Positions 1 through 8,076 of a DNA stretch of 39,830 nt are shown one piece after another (within the stretch, counting starts at the first letter, position 1; every line of letters starts with the position of its first letter). This stretch comes from Myxococcota bacterium (GTDB lineage Bacteria > Myxococcota > UBA727 > JAHDBA01): positions 17,616 to 57,445 of the forward strand of contig JAHDGS010000005.1 of NCBI GenBank assembly GCA_020627505.1, read 5' to 3'. The position numbers were made by a program, and so were the translations under genes. The notes beneath the pieces are model-generated. The model saw nothing but the letters and a program-made list of their open reading frames with translations. It was not told where the DNA came from and searched no databases.

Positions 1-789
1 GGAGTCATCAAATCTTCGTTCTAAAAGTTCTTGGTGGTCTCTATTGGGTAATGAAGCTCTAGATAAGTCTCCCTTCGAAGCGAAAAAATACTCTGAATTT
101 TCTATGCGAAAAGTAACGCCATCTATCGGAAAAAATTGATCTACAAAATACCAATTTCCATAAACGATTTGATAGTCATATTGTCCAATCGTTGGAACAG
201 GATAATTATCTAGGTTTACGATCATATTTCTTATACCAAACGCCGGATCGTAAGTAACAATATCATTTTGGTAGGCATAATTTTGTACTTCATGACCGCT
301 GATTGAACTCCTAAATGTTGTTCCATTGGACACTTCTACTGTATCTGTAAACTCGAGTGTTCCTCGTCTTCCAACAAGCACAGGCGAATTATTCAGATGG
401 ATATTGCCCACGACCACAAGTCTTCCCTGAATATTAAAGTTATGGTCTCTGATGTGTAGAGGTGAGACAATATCAGCATCTGTTGTAATTGTTAGCTCGC
501 TGTTTGCGCCAACTACAATTTGGCGTGGCGAAACCAATTCCTCGGAATCGATTGCAACATCAAAAACAACATCATGATTGATCATAACACTTTCATCAAA
601 AGCCGGAACATGACCAGTCGACCAGATATTAGCGTTAGCCCAATTACCATGAGTAACAGTGTACTGCATACTTTGATTATTTAATTCACAGGTTAATTCG
701 GTAGGATCAAGATTGTTTCCAACCCCGCCACAAGAAGAAAATAATAATATAGTAAGTGATATAATTGCATGATTCCGATTAAAAATCAT
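1..789 (-). CDS. Partial lipoprotein with G8-like domain (C-terminus off the window)
   Basis: The frame is open for 263 codons from an ATG at 789 to the window edge, so the C-terminus is missing. The ATG has a GGAGG ribosome site about seven bases upstream. The N-terminus is a short hydrophobic signal ending LLFSSCG, a good lipobox with Cys at about residue 19, so the product should be lipid-anchored. Residues about 47-110 contain HGNWANANIWSTGHVPAFDE followed by VMINHDVVFDV. This is the W-x-W-P-x-D-x-V-x-I pattern seen at the start of G8 and related right-handed beta-helix domains in surface proteins. The rest is beta-rich. Function is unknown; a G8-like surface lipoprotein is an inference from the motif. 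It has its own promoter and lies downstream of, and is separate from, the Cys-rich lipoprotein cluster. Confidence 0.75.
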   Translation of the reverse strand, partial: MIFNRNHAIISLTILLFSSCGGVGNNLDPTELTCELNNQSMQYTVTHGNWANANIWSTGHVPAFDESVMINHDVVFDVAIDSEELVSPRQIVVGANSELTITTDADIVSPLHIRDHNFNIQGRLVVVGNIHLNNSPVLVGRRGTLEFTDTVEVSNGTTFRSSISGHEVQNYAYQNDIVTYDPAFGIRNMIVNLDNYPVPTIGQYDYQIVYGNWYFVDQFFPIDGVTFRIENSEYFFASKGDLSRASLPNRDHQELLERRFDDS

Positions 790-817
790 AATAACCTCCA
801 TAAATGTGTGCTACTAA

Positions 818-846
818 AACTTACATCTATCAAATTGAAGTGTCAA
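818..846 (-). promoter_or_regulatory. Sigma-70-like promoter for the G8-like lipoprotein
   Basis: On the minus strand there is a perfect TTGACA (841-846), a 17-base spacer, and TAAGTT (818-823), placed 29-57 bases before the ATG at 789. The -35 is consensus and the -10 is weak. Confidence 0.5.
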
Positions 847-931
847 GTAATTACCCAAGGTCTGAGTGGAAACAGTATAAAATACATATCATCTTCCGGG
901 TATCTATACTACTAACTTATAAGTTTCGCTG

Positions 932-950
932 AAAAATGTGGCTTTTGCCA
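932..950 (-). terminator. Weak hairpin plus U-tract after the Cys-rich lipoprotein run
   Basis: On the minus strand TGGC-AAAA-GCCA is followed by CATTTTT, about 30 bases beyond the stop at 982. The stem is only four base pairs, so this is a weak candidate. Otherwise the 790-981 gap holds only the G8 promoter. Confidence 0.3.
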
Positions 951-981
951 TCAGTATAAAACACTTTAACTTAGACTGAAC

Positions 982-2229
982 CTAACGCGGACCGCAGTCG
1001 CTGCAGTCATTACCAAGAACACAGTTATCCTCTGTTGAGTTTGGACCACCATCTTCACAGATGCCATTATTGGCTGTGCCAAAACTACCACGACAATTAT
1101 CCGTACAAAACATCGGTTGAGCGAATATGTTTGTTTCACAAAAGTTATTAACAGTATCACATCGCTCTTCACAAGAACTATCCCAAGAACATATGACAGC
1201 ACAATCAGAGTCTGTTGCACATGTATAAACTTCTCCATAATCTGTGTAAACTTCTTGCCCTGCTGCTACACATTCGCCGTACCCTTCATAGCGTTCTTCT
1301 TGATAATTTTTAATACATACGTATTTTTCTCCATCTTCCGAATCAGCACAACCGATGTCATTGCGACATATTTCTCCAGACCGAGAGAGACATCGCCCTT
1401 CTTCGGTACAAAGATTCGACTGGCAATCTTCATCGTGGAGGCAAGGCTCAAGTGCCTCTAAAGAGTTTGGCGAAATACACTCTAATCGATCGTAAATTTT
1501 ATATTCTCTTAATCCCACAAATTCATCATTGACGTTTCCGTAAATATCCGCTCCCTCGAAATCATTGGTGCAAATTAAGTCATCAGTACATTGAGTCTCT
1601 ACATCACATATTGCGCCACGAAAATTGGGTCGACATCTTTTAGATTCTGTACATTCCTCACTTGCACAAGCATCATCATTGAAACAAAATTTGTAACTCG
1701 TTAACGTCCCCGGTTTGACGCACGTAAAAGCTTGAGGCATCTCTTCATCTATCCATTTTTCAGAGAATGGCTCACAATATAAATTGTCTGCACAACCGAT
1801 ATCAGGATCACATATTGAGTTCTCTTCATCAGATAGACAGACACCGACTTCAGGGTGACAACTTTCTGAACCACATTCTCTATCTTCAAGACAAGACTCT
1901 CCAGCCTCTCGCATACCTTCAGGTAGACAAGAAGGTATCGTACGATCACCTTCGACCCCACAAAAGGTGTTGATTTGACACGCATCTACACCCAAAGCAC
2001 GACAACAGCTTTGGCCGGCAGCTGCATTGCCAGCATTATCATCACAGATATCTTGTTCAGCATCGCTGACAGGTATCTCATCACGCGTAGACGCATCGTT
2101 ATCCGATGAACTTTCTTCTGATGCTGTGTCATCATCTGCATTTTGTGAACCTGATTCAATGTCTTCGGTGCATGCAAAGGAAAAGAAGATAAATATTAAT
2201 GAAGTGATATTCGGTAGTTTCATATACAT
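982..2229 (-). CDS. Cys-rich lipoprotein, paralog A
   Basis: This 415-residue protein begins with a signal peptide ending FFSFAC, a plausible lipobox. An acidic Ser/Asp-rich linker follows (EDIESGSQNADDD onward), then about 340 residues of Cys-rich units of the form GESC..D.EC.S..C....C and CDPDIGCADNLYC. These are probably disulfide-stabilised modules on the cell surface, of the kind expanded in myxobacteria-like genomes. The start at 2229 is chosen because AAGGGA lies seven bases upstream; an ATG two codons later is possible. It begins 19 bases after the stop of the next paralog upstream, so the two are very likely co-transcribed. Residues after the lipid Cys are nearly identical to those of that neighbour, while both the signal peptide and the rest differ. 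Function is unknown. Confidence 0.8.
   Translation of the reverse strand: MYMKLPNITSLIFIFFSFACTEDIESGSQNADDDTASEESSSDNDASTRDEIPVSDAEQDICDDNAGNAAAGQSCCRALGVDACQINTFCGVEGDRTIPSCLPEGMREAGESCLEDRECGSESCHPEVGVCLSDEENSICDPDIGCADNLYCEPFSEKWIDEEMPQAFTCVKPGTLTSYKFCFNDDACASEECTESKRCRPNFRGAICDVETQCTDDLICTNDFEGADIYGNVNDEFVGLREYKIYDRLECISPNSLEALEPCLHDEDCQSNLCTEEGRCLSRSGEICRNDIGCADSEDGEKYVCIKNYQEERYEGYGECVAAGQEVYTDYGEVYTCATDSDCAVICSWDSSCEERCDTVNNFCETNIFAQPMFCTDNCRGSFGTANNGICEDGGPNSTEDNCVLGNDCSDCGPR
1978..2175 (-). repeat. Duplicated 198-bp coding block, copy 1 (with 3236-3433)
   Basis: This block encodes the stretch from the lipid-anchor Cys through QSCCRALGVDAC. It matches 3236-3433 in length with no indel; the encoded peptides differ at one of 65 residues (DDNAGN versus DDNGGN). 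The half nearest the 5' end of the gene is almost identical at the DNA level. Confidence 0.85.
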
Positions 2230-2248
2230 ATTTTTGTCCCTTGAAAAA

Positions 2249-3481
2249 TTATTCGTAAAAACAGCTCACATCTACATCAACGCGATACGTTTCATTGTCT
2301 GGGCGTTGCCCATAGACCCAGATATCAAGCTCCCCACACATCCCACACTGTGACCATGTAATTTCTTCGCCATCATATTTTGTTCTGACAGATTCGCCGT
2401 TGACCTTCATATGTAGACCAAGAGCTGTTCCCTGGGCAGTCACTTCACAACAATCATAGTCGTCAGTGACAACATCAAAATCATATGACCTTGGGCCTTC
2501 ATAATAGAACTGCTTGCGAAAACTTTGTTCTAAGGGTTCAGTATGAATGTAGGTCTCACTGGTTCGCTCACATAATTCTGGCTCATTTGAGCCAGCACAA
2601 AGAAATGAGTCATAGCAATCAGGATCTTCACAATCGATTAAATTGTCATTATCTCCATCGACAAAATCTGCGCACCCAAAATCAAACTCACCTGCTTCTG
2701 AACCATCTTGCCCAGGCACCCCTGAGCCACCACCGGTTTCATAAGTACATAGCTCTCTCACTTCGTCACAAAAAAGTGCCTCACCATCTATCATCGCATC
2801 ATTGCAAACGACTTCAGTACACGGGTCTCCTTCAGTTCCTTTACACCGGGATGTTTCTAAATCACATTCGTAGCCAAGACAGTTATTGTCTGAGAAACAG
2901 GTGCTACCACCAATATAATACGACCATTGCACACCGCTGCTATTTTGATCTCTGGCACAAAAAGTGTACTCATCTTCAGAACTTGGAATATAAGGTTCTT
3001 GCCAATATCGATTTGGGTCCTGGTTTGAGATACAAAATAAATCTCCACCGCAACCTGTTTCGAGTCCACAAGGATTGTACTCTTCTGTACCAATGCATTC
3101 ATTGTAAACGGTATTACATGCACCACTCCGACATTCTTTGTCAGCTTCACACGATTCACCAATTTCGCGTGAACGCTCAACATGACACGAAGGAATGGTT
3201 CGGCCATCCAGTGCTGCGCAGAAAAAATTTGGCTCACACGCATCAACCCCGAGCGCACGGCAACAACTTTGACCAGCCGCGGCATTCCCACCATTATCAT
3301 CGCAGATATCTTGTTCCGCATCGCTCACAGGTATCTCATCACGCGTAGACGCATCGTTATCCGATGAACTTTCTTCTGATGCCGTGTCATCATCCGCATT
3401 TTGTGAACCTGATTCAATGTCTTCGGTGCATGCTGTCGCAGCGCATATCAAAAAGAAGATCCATATATTCCGTATATTCAT
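2249..3481 (-). CDS. Cys-rich lipoprotein, paralog B
   Basis: This 410-residue protein has the signal peptide MNIRNIWIFFLICAATAC with a lipobox ending in Cys18, so it should be lipid-anchored. The next 65 residues are nearly the same as in paralog A. Cys-rich modules follow, then a short Gly/Asp section (GGGSGVPGQDGSEAGE) and DGDNDNLIDCEDPDC, which resembles a small calcium-binding or TSP3-like loop. The last 110 residues are not repetitive (DFDVVTDDYDCCEVTAQG to VDVSCFYE) and look like a small beta domain with cysteines. The start has GAGG upstream and lies at the end of a conserved leader element. The gene sits between its paralogs in a tight minus-strand run. Function is unknown. Confidence 0.8.
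   Translation of the reverse strand: MNIRNIWIFFLICAATACTEDIESGSQNADDDTASEESSSDNDASTRDEIPVSDAEQDICDDNGGNAAAGQSCCRALGVDACEPNFFCAALDGRTIPSCHVERSREIGESCEADKECRSGACNTVYNECIGTEEYNPCGLETGCGGDLFCISNQDPNRYWQEPYIPSSEDEYTFCARDQNSSGVQWSYYIGGSTCFSDNNCLGYECDLETSRCKGTEGDPCTEVVCNDAMIDGEALFCDEVRELCTYETGGGSGVPGQDGSEAGEFDFGCADFVDGDNDNLIDCEDPDCYDSFLCAGSNEPELCERTSETYIHTEPLEQSFRKQFYYEGPRSYDFDVVTDDYDCCEVTAQGTALGLHMKVNGESVRTKYDGEEITWSQCGMCGELDIWVYGQRPDNETYRVDVDVSCFYE
3236..3433 (-). repeat. Duplicated 198-bp coding block, copy 2 (with 1978-2175)
   Basis: Second copy of the shared post-lipobox block. Sequence on both sides, signal peptide and downstream modules alike, is diverged, so the block looks exchanged or kept uniform on its own rather than left over from whole-gene duplication. 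Confidence 0.85.
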
Positions 3482-3525
3482 TTTATACCTCGTAAAGAAG
3501 TTCCCGGTTTATAGAAGAATGTTCA
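3482..3525 (-). promoter_or_regulatory. Conserved lipoprotein leader element, copy 1
   Basis: Reading toward the gene, the leader is TGAACATT, 12 bases, GGGAAC, 18 bases, ATG. The 18-base part includes the GAGG ribosome site and TATAAA just before the ATG. The same parts with exactly the same spacings precede the genes starting at 3986 and 4349. Confidence 0.6.
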
Positions 3526-3530
3526 TTTAT

Positions 3531-3986
3531 CTAAAAGCACACGTCATTCGCATCATCAAAAGCGCCAGAGCAGCAGCCACCCGAACGTGCGCTTGAGCAT
3601 AGTTTACCTGGTAAGCAGCAAACGCGATCGTTACTGCAACCATATTTATCTGAACAATATTCGCGTTCAGTATCACAACGATCACCTTGACCGAGGCATC
3701 CAGTCTCAGTTTTATCGACACAATTCATGCACGCAGTGCCACTGCATTCGTCACAATACACCACATTTGAGTCAGAACCTGAGTCATCAGCCAAATCAGA
3801 TAAAGTCTCACATGAAGTCCGACACTCAGCTGTTTCACCTCCAATCGCAACACAATCATCAATACAACCGGCCACAAGTGTTGAATCACTGCTACGTGTA
3901 TTTTCTTCGCCAGATTCGATGTCTTCGCCACAAGCCAGTAAACCAGCCAAAATCATCAATATAGATACAAATTGTTTAATCTTCAT
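3531..3986 (-). CDS. Small Cys-rich lipoprotein, paralog C
   Basis: This 151-residue protein starts at 3986, where AGAGGTG precedes the ATG; an in-frame ATG at 4031 lies in the leader and has no ribosome site. The signal peptide MKIKQFVSILMILAGLLAC ends in a clear lipobox. The following EDIESGEENTRSSDS echoes the EDIESGSQN linker of paralogs A and B, linking it to the same family. The remainder has many cysteines (CIDDCVAIGGETAECRTSC, CDECSGTACMNC, and a run ending SARSGGCCSGAFDDANDVCF). Its length is about a third of A and B, so it may be a minimal version with one Cys-rich unit. It is probably co-transcribed with its neighbours. Function is unknown. Confidence 0.75.
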   Translation of the reverse strand: MKIKQFVSILMILAGLLACGEDIESGEENTRSSDSTLVAGCIDDCVAIGGETAECRTSCETLSDLADDSGSDSNVVYCDECSGTACMNCVDKTETGCLGQGDRCDTEREYCSDKYGCSNDRVCCLPGKLCSSARSGGCCSGAFDDANDVCF

Positions 3987-4030
3987 TATACACCTCTTGA
4001 ATAAGTTCCCGGCTTTATTTGGAATGTTCA
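3987..4030 (-). promoter_or_regulatory. Conserved lipoprotein leader element, copy 2
   Basis: TGAACATT (4023-4030 reversed), 12 bases, GGGAACTT, then an AGAGGTG ribosome site and ATG at 3986. Spacing is identical to the copies before 3481 and 4349. It begins 17 bases after the upstream gene's stop at 4047. Confidence 0.6.
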
Positions 4031-4046
4031 CTCACTCTCAAAAAAA

Positions 4047-4349
4047 TCATCGACATGTTGGTACATCACAACTTTGTGCATTCAGTAGAGCATTCGGATC
4101 AAGCATGTCATTCGAGCATTGATAAGATTCCTCTATACAGATGTAGTAATCCCCTGCACCTTCACATGTCACATTTTCATATAGTTGGCACTGCAAGTTG
4201 AGCGTCATGATCATGCAGTCCAGCTCATTGATCTCATCCTCAAGATTTTGGCACGCTTCTGCGACGTTATTTGTATGACTTGATGTCGATGAGTCTGAGC
4301 CACATGCTATTATAAAGACAAGCCCGATTAGTAGATGATAGACTTTCAT
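4047..4349 (-). CDS. Small lipoprotein, first of the Cys-rich run
   Basis: This 100-residue protein starts at 4349, where TGAGGTATAAA precedes the ATG; a GTG four codons upstream overlaps that ribosome site and is unlikely to be used. MKVYHLLIGLVFIIAC is a signal peptide with lipobox Cys16, followed by a Ser-rich linker (GSDSSTSSHTNN). The mature part has eight cysteines in CQNLEDEINELDC, LQCQLYENVTC, YICIEESYQC and SCDVPTC, consistent with a small disulfide-bonded domain. It carries the same leader element as paralogs B and C but lacks the EDIESG linker. It is the first gene of the run, 104 bases downstream of the next minus-strand gene. Function is unknown. Confidence 0.7.
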   Translation of the reverse strand: MKVYHLLIGLVFIIACGSDSSTSSHTNNVAEACQNLEDEINELDCMIMTLNLQCQLYENVTCEGAGDYYICIEESYQCSNDMLDPNALLNAQSCDVPTCR

Positions 4350-4393
4350 TTTATACCTCACTCATCTGTTCCCGTTTGTCGGAACAATGTTCA
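4350..4393 (-). promoter_or_regulatory. Conserved lipoprotein leader element, copy 3
   Basis: TGAACATT, 12 bases, GGGAAC, 18 bases, ATG at 4349. In this copy the central part also forms an imperfect inverted repeat, TGTTCC facing GGAACA. This is the most upstream copy, lying in a true intergenic gap, so it could be part of the run's main promoter. Confidence 0.55.
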
Positions 4394-4426
4394 CTTAAAC
4401 AATTATGTTTTTCAGCTGATTTACAA

Positions 4427-4440
4427 AGCAGCGAGCTGCT
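4427..4440 (-). terminator. Small GC-rich inverted repeat after the 281-residue gene
   Basis: AGCAGC and GCTGCT face each other across two bases, 12 bases beyond the stop at 4453, followed on the minus strand by TTTG. The stem is short and there is no real U-tract, so termination is doubtful. Confidence 0.22.
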
Positions 4441-4452
4441 CCATAAATCTAT

Positions 4453-5298
4453 TTAATAGTTAAACTTGATATCGTCTAAGACGGTCAAACCGTCTTCAGA
4501 GAGCACACGGATTTGGTATGGAATCTCGGCGCGATATGTTTTACTAGCAAGAAGCCCATCTTTAAGTTCTAGTGAGAGGTTACCATTTGCATCTGCACGA
4601 TAGACCTCTGGTGTATCGTCTTCATATCCCCATTGGTTTCCGAGCTCTGCTCTTGCAGGATCGCCTGCAACAACGATTGCATTTTGTGGAATTTCAAGAT
4701 CTAAAAAGCGTGTATATCTTCTTACGGGCGATGATATACTGCCTTGATTTGCTCGATGCGTGACATTTGTTCGTGCAGTCACGCGCACGCCATTTTGATT
4801 GTAGATTTCTTCTGTCTGATTCGTTTCTTCATCTGTTCTACGAAATTGCTTTTCTACAATATCGAACGTGTGCCCACCGAAACGATTACGCAGGCTTTTA
4901 CCTTCGCGTCTCGCAAATTCAACAGTTTCATATTTAAGTAGCGTATCGTCTTGCTGGTAAGCATATAGTTCTTGCACGAGCTCACGGTATTGGCCGGGTA
5001 AATGCTCCAACTCAGCTGCGGAACGCTCTTTCACATAAGTTGATAATATCTCTCCCTTTGGCATTTCAATGCTTTCTTTTTGTGTTGTCGTAGAAAAAGA
5101 TAGATTTTCAAATAGGTCATAAACGGCATCATCAATTGAAATGAATGGGTCGTTTTTGAGTTGGTTTAGTTCTTTTGTATCGATAACATCAGAATTACCG
5201 TCTAATCGATTTGATGATTGGACGGCTTTATAAAGGTCTGAGTTCTCTCCAAAAACCGCTTCGATTGACTTCGTTTTTATAGACATATTGTTACTCAT
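4453..5298 (-). CDS. Unrecognised 281-residue protein
   Basis: I do not recognise a family. There is no signal peptide or membrane segment. The start at 5298 follows AAGGA about ten bases upstream. Residues about 29-55 (SSNRLDGNSDVIDTKELNQL) resemble an EF-hand-type acidic loop that is one residue short of canonical, so calcium binding is only a suggestion. The middle is hydrophilic and charged. The last 90 residues look beta-rich, with RYTRFLDLEIPQNAIVVAGD and a final RAEIPYQIRVLSEDGLTV. The next gene upstream (5383-6099) is of similar style: both begin with a short helical N-terminal region containing a STKE/DTKEL segment, and they may form a pair. Confidence 0.65.
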   Translation of the reverse strand: MSNNMSIKTKSIEAVFGENSDLYKAVQSSNRLDGNSDVIDTKELNQLKNDPFISIDDAVYDLFENLSFSTTTQKESIEMPKGEILSTYVKERSAAELEHLPGQYRELVQELYAYQQDDTLLKYETVEFARREGKSLRNRFGGHTFDIVEKQFRRTDEETNQTEEIYNQNGVRVTARTNVTHRANQGSISSPVRRYTRFLDLEIPQNAIVVAGDPARAELGNQWGYEDDTPEVYRADANGNLSLELKDGLLASKTYRAEIPYQIRVLSEDGLTVLDDIKFNY

Positions 5299-5351
5299 TT
5301 TATTCTTTCCTTCTTAAGTTCATTATTCATTTTCTATGATTATTTTATAAG

Positions 5352-5367
5352 TGAGACCTTGGTCTCA
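5352..5367. repeat. Perfect 7+7 inverted repeat between two unrecognised genes
   Basis: TGAGACC and GGTCTCA face each other across two bases. The repeat lies 16 bases past the stop at 5383 and about 54 bases before the start at 5298. It could be a weak terminator (no U-tract follows) or an operator. Confidence 0.4.
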
Positions 5368-5382
5368 GTTCTGGGATGAATC

Positions 5383-6099
5383 TTACAATTCAGCTGATTC
5401 TGGTTCGTCAACATGAAGCACTATCGGCAAATTCAGAGGCCCGTCAACATCATACATTTGGTTGTGAAGCAAATAAGTGGTTTGACTCGCAATCGCGTTT
5501 TCGTCATCACTAAAGCGCTTTGGATTTTTTTCAGTAATCCGCATCAAGATGACCGCAGATTTCTCTGCAAGCTCTTCTTGATATTGGTTGTATTCATTTT
5601 GAATGACTTGAAATGAATATTCTTGTTCATAGCCATCTTTGTCTATTGCATCGAATCGACCTACTTCAGTCGTCCCCATTCCTTCTGAGCCATAAGTAAA
5701 CTCAAAATCTTCAAGTTCTTTAGGTGCATCAATGTCACCATTTGACCAGTATGATGCTGCTAAGTTATAAAAATGTTTCTGATAAATGTCCCAACTGACA
5801 CTGTGCCCGGGAATTTTGTAAAGCATATCGCGAATCATTTGCCCTTCTTCTTCTCCGTAAAAAGTAGTGAACTGTTCTGCCAAATATTTCATAAGAACAT
5901 TGTATGTTGTTTTTGTTGCTCGATATTCAGTGCGAGGATTCGCAAAAATACTGTCAAACAAATCTCCCATTGAATCTATGTCAGCTTCTGTCACACCTTT
6001 TGATTCGATTCCTTTGATGAGCTCCCTAACTTCTTTTGTCGAAAGGATGTTGTTACTAAGCGCATTTGAAATAGCTTGTGTTGTGTTGAAAGTTGTCAT
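5383..6099 (-). CDS. Unrecognised 238-residue protein
   Basis: I do not recognise a family. The start at 6099 has a good ribosome site (AGGAG, six bases). No signal peptide is visible. The N-terminal 80 residues look helical (ISNALSNNILSTKEVRELIK, then VTEADIDSMGDLFDSIF). The centre is aromatic-rich (YKIPGHSVSWDIYQKHFYNL) and the C-terminus acidic (HVDEPESAEL). It lies 84 bases downstream of the large envelope operon and may be a distal member or have its own promoter. The downstream 281-residue protein has a comparable N-terminal region, suggesting two related proteins of unknown role. Confidence 0.65.
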   Translation of the reverse strand: MTTFNTTQAISNALSNNILSTKEVRELIKGIESKGVTEADIDSMGDLFDSIFANPRTEYRATKTTYNVLMKYLAEQFTTFYGEEEGQMIRDMLYKIPGHSVSWDIYQKHFYNLAASYWSNGDIDAPKELEDFEFTYGSEGMGTTEVGRFDAIDKDGYEQEYSFQVIQNEYNQYQEELAEKSAVILMRITEKNPKRFSDDENAIASQTTYLLHNQMYDVDGPLNLPIVLHVDEPESAEL

Positions 6100-6183
6100 T
6101 GTTATCTCCTTATTGAATGATTCACATTCTCTAGAGACAGCAGCTGATTTTGGCTCACTTTTTCACGAAAAATATTTCAGTAA

Positions 6184-8076
6184 TCATATATCAAGGGATT
6201 TAAGTCCCAAAAAAGTCTTCGCTAATCCGTGTTTTGTGATCTGATCTGAAATTCGTAATTCTTTCTTTATCAATTTTGCCCCAGGGCAATCTCCAACACA
6301 CTGACCATCATAACGAAGAGTATATTTATTCTTTTTATTTAATAGGTTATGTCCTTGCATTACATCTGGTATTGGTCGTTCCAATACATGCAAAATCGTC
6401 GGTGCCACATCGATTTGCCCACCGATGGTTGAATTTTTTCCTGGCTTTAAATCTGGATGCACAAAGAATAGGGGTATCCGCTCATCCTTGAAACCGACAC
6501 GGCCAATCGATGCCACATCATAATCATTTGTTTGAATATGCTCTTTCAACCACGAACGATCTTTATCCGTTACCTTCAAATGCGCGTCATGATCTCCATA
6601 TAAAACAACAAGTGTATGCTCGAGCTCCCCTGTTCGTTTCAAATCACGAAACAACCGCTCCACCGCATCATCCACATAACGCACTGACTGAATGTAACCA
6701 CGTAACATCTTCGAGGCCCCATCGCTCGCTTTTAACAAAGTTGAATTCATCAAGCGCCGACGTTCATTCAGATATGTATATGGATGGTGAGATGACAATG
6801 TGATGACAAATGTGAAATGCTGCTCTTTGACTTCAGATAAAATTTGACCCACCTCAGAAAGGAATCGACGGTCATCAAGCCCCCAACCAACCCTCGGCTT
6901 CTTTGGAAAAGCTTCTTGGAAGAAGCTTTTTTTAAAACCATATTTCGGGTGAAGTGTTGCTCGATTCCACATACCCTTGCGGTATGCATGCATTGATTGT
7001 GATACAGGCACGTTCAACTGATGCGCCAGTGTCACAAAATCATTATCAACATGTCGAAATACGACAGCGCCTTCGGCGACTGGATGTAAACTATTTAAAA
7101 CAAGATACTCACAGTCTGACGTCGAAGATGAGCCTGTTTGATCGTAAATACGATCGAAGTAGACACCCTTATCAATCAACGAATTGAGAAATGGTGATAT
7201 CGCTTCGCCATCAACAGTGGCATCAATCACCCACCGTTCAATGGCCTCTAACTGAAGAATCAAAACTGATGTCTCTTTTGATAATTGTTGTGTTGTTTTT
7301 TCTGACACATGCCGTTTTTGATTTTGAAGTAGATATGCTTTGATATCTTCTCGCTCGGTGTTTGAGAGTGATTCTTCGAGGAAACTATTTTTAATAGCTA
7401 AAGCTGCTTCGCGAATATGCGCCTGAAAAAAACCTGTATCCCACATTAAGTCTTCGCGATTCAACACACTGGTTGAAAACTTTGAATCGAAATATTTGTT
7501 GATGTCATACGTTGATATACCGGCGAGCCCTATACAGTACAGTAACGGAATGACACGCCAGCGTTTCGAATGAAGCTTACCTGGATATGTTCTGATAGAA
7601 GAAACGATTGCAATTACATACAAGATGAACGTGATGAACAACCATATATCTCTTGGGTATAACAACGCTTTAACACTATCAGCAACATCACCAAGCTGCC
7701 CCGCCCCGCCCCAAGCAGTGAGTGGAACAACGCCACCAAAATAACGCATGTAAATAATATCACAGAATGCGAGACACCATATGAGCGGCGCAACAAGCAA
7801 CATCACTTTCAACGCGCGATAAGTGCCGAGCACAACAACTGGCAGCGCCCATACAATTTGAATGACAAAAGCCATCAATACATATTCTTTTCGACGAGGC
7901 GCAGGGATGAGTTCACTCACCCCATGCACAAGTAAAGTCCACGGGACGAAACTCATGATCGTATAAATTGGAATTCGAACATGAAATAAGCGTGGCCATG
8001 ACAGGGAGCAGATGAATATCCAAAATAGTAAACATCCACTCATCACTTCAAACGAAAGTGAAGCACCAAATATCAT
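6184..8076 (-). CDS. LtaS-like phosphoglycerol transferase (AlkP superfamily), second copy
   Basis: This 630-residue membrane enzyme belongs to the lipoteichoic acid synthase/sulfatase-fold family, whose known members move phosphoglycerol from phosphatidylglycerol onto an acceptor outside the membrane. About five membrane helices occupy the first 190 residues, followed by the catalytic domain. Key sites resemble LtaS: metal-binding Glu in LILQLEAIE (about 277), catalytic Thr in GSSSTSDCEY (about 319), SHHPY (about 430) and LYGDHDAH (about 495). The start is the ATG at 8076, with GGGAGG four bases upstream and an ATGA overlap with the preceding gene; the ATG at 8088 lies within the sequence abutting that ribosome site. 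A C-terminal tail of about 45 residues carries two cysteines (YDGQCVGDCPGAK). It is the last gene of the operon. Substrate and product are not shown by the sequence. Confidence 0.85.
   Translation of the reverse strand: MIFGASLSFEVMSGCLLFWIFICSLSWPRLFHVRIPIYTIMSFVPWTLLVHGVSELIPAPRRKEYVLMAFVIQIVWALPVVVLGTYRALKVMLLVAPLIWCLAFCDIIYMRYFGGVVPLTAWGGAGQLGDVADSVKALLYPRDIWLFITFILYVIAIVSSIRTYPGKLHSKRWRVIPLLYCIGLAGISTYDINKYFDSKFSTSVLNREDLMWDTGFFQAHIREAALAIKNSFLEESLSNTEREDIKAYLLQNQKRHVSEKTTQQLSKETSVLILQLEAIERWVIDATVDGEAISPFLNSLIDKGVYFDRIYDQTGSSSTSDCEYLVLNSLHPVAEGAVVFRHVDNDFVTLAHQLNVPVSQSMHAYRKGMWNRATLHPKYGFKKSFFQEAFPKKPRVGWGLDDRRFLSEVGQILSEVKEQHFTFVITLSSHHPYTYLNERRRLMNSTLLKASDGASKMLRGYIQSVRYVDDAVERLFRDLKRTGELEHTLVVLYGDHDAHLKVTDKDRSWLKEHIQTNDYDVASIGRVGFKDERIPLFFVHPDLKPGKNSTIGGQIDVAPTILHVLERPIPDVMQGHNLLNKKNKYTLRYDGQCVGDCPGAKLIKKELRISDQITKHGLAKTFLGLKSLDI

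Noticed and set aside
2485-3348. A 287-codon plus-strand open frame rich in His, Asn and Leu opposite the lipoprotein gene
   Set aside because: It lies wholly antisense to a Cys-rich gene with clear signal peptide and ribosome site; the odd composition comes from reversed Cys/Asp codons.
4367-4393. GAACATTGTTC and TGTTCC/GGAACA inverted repeats as a LexA-type operator
   Set aside because: The spacing does not match the LexA boxes I know, and only one of three leaders has the inverted repeat; the shared direct element is the stronger signal.
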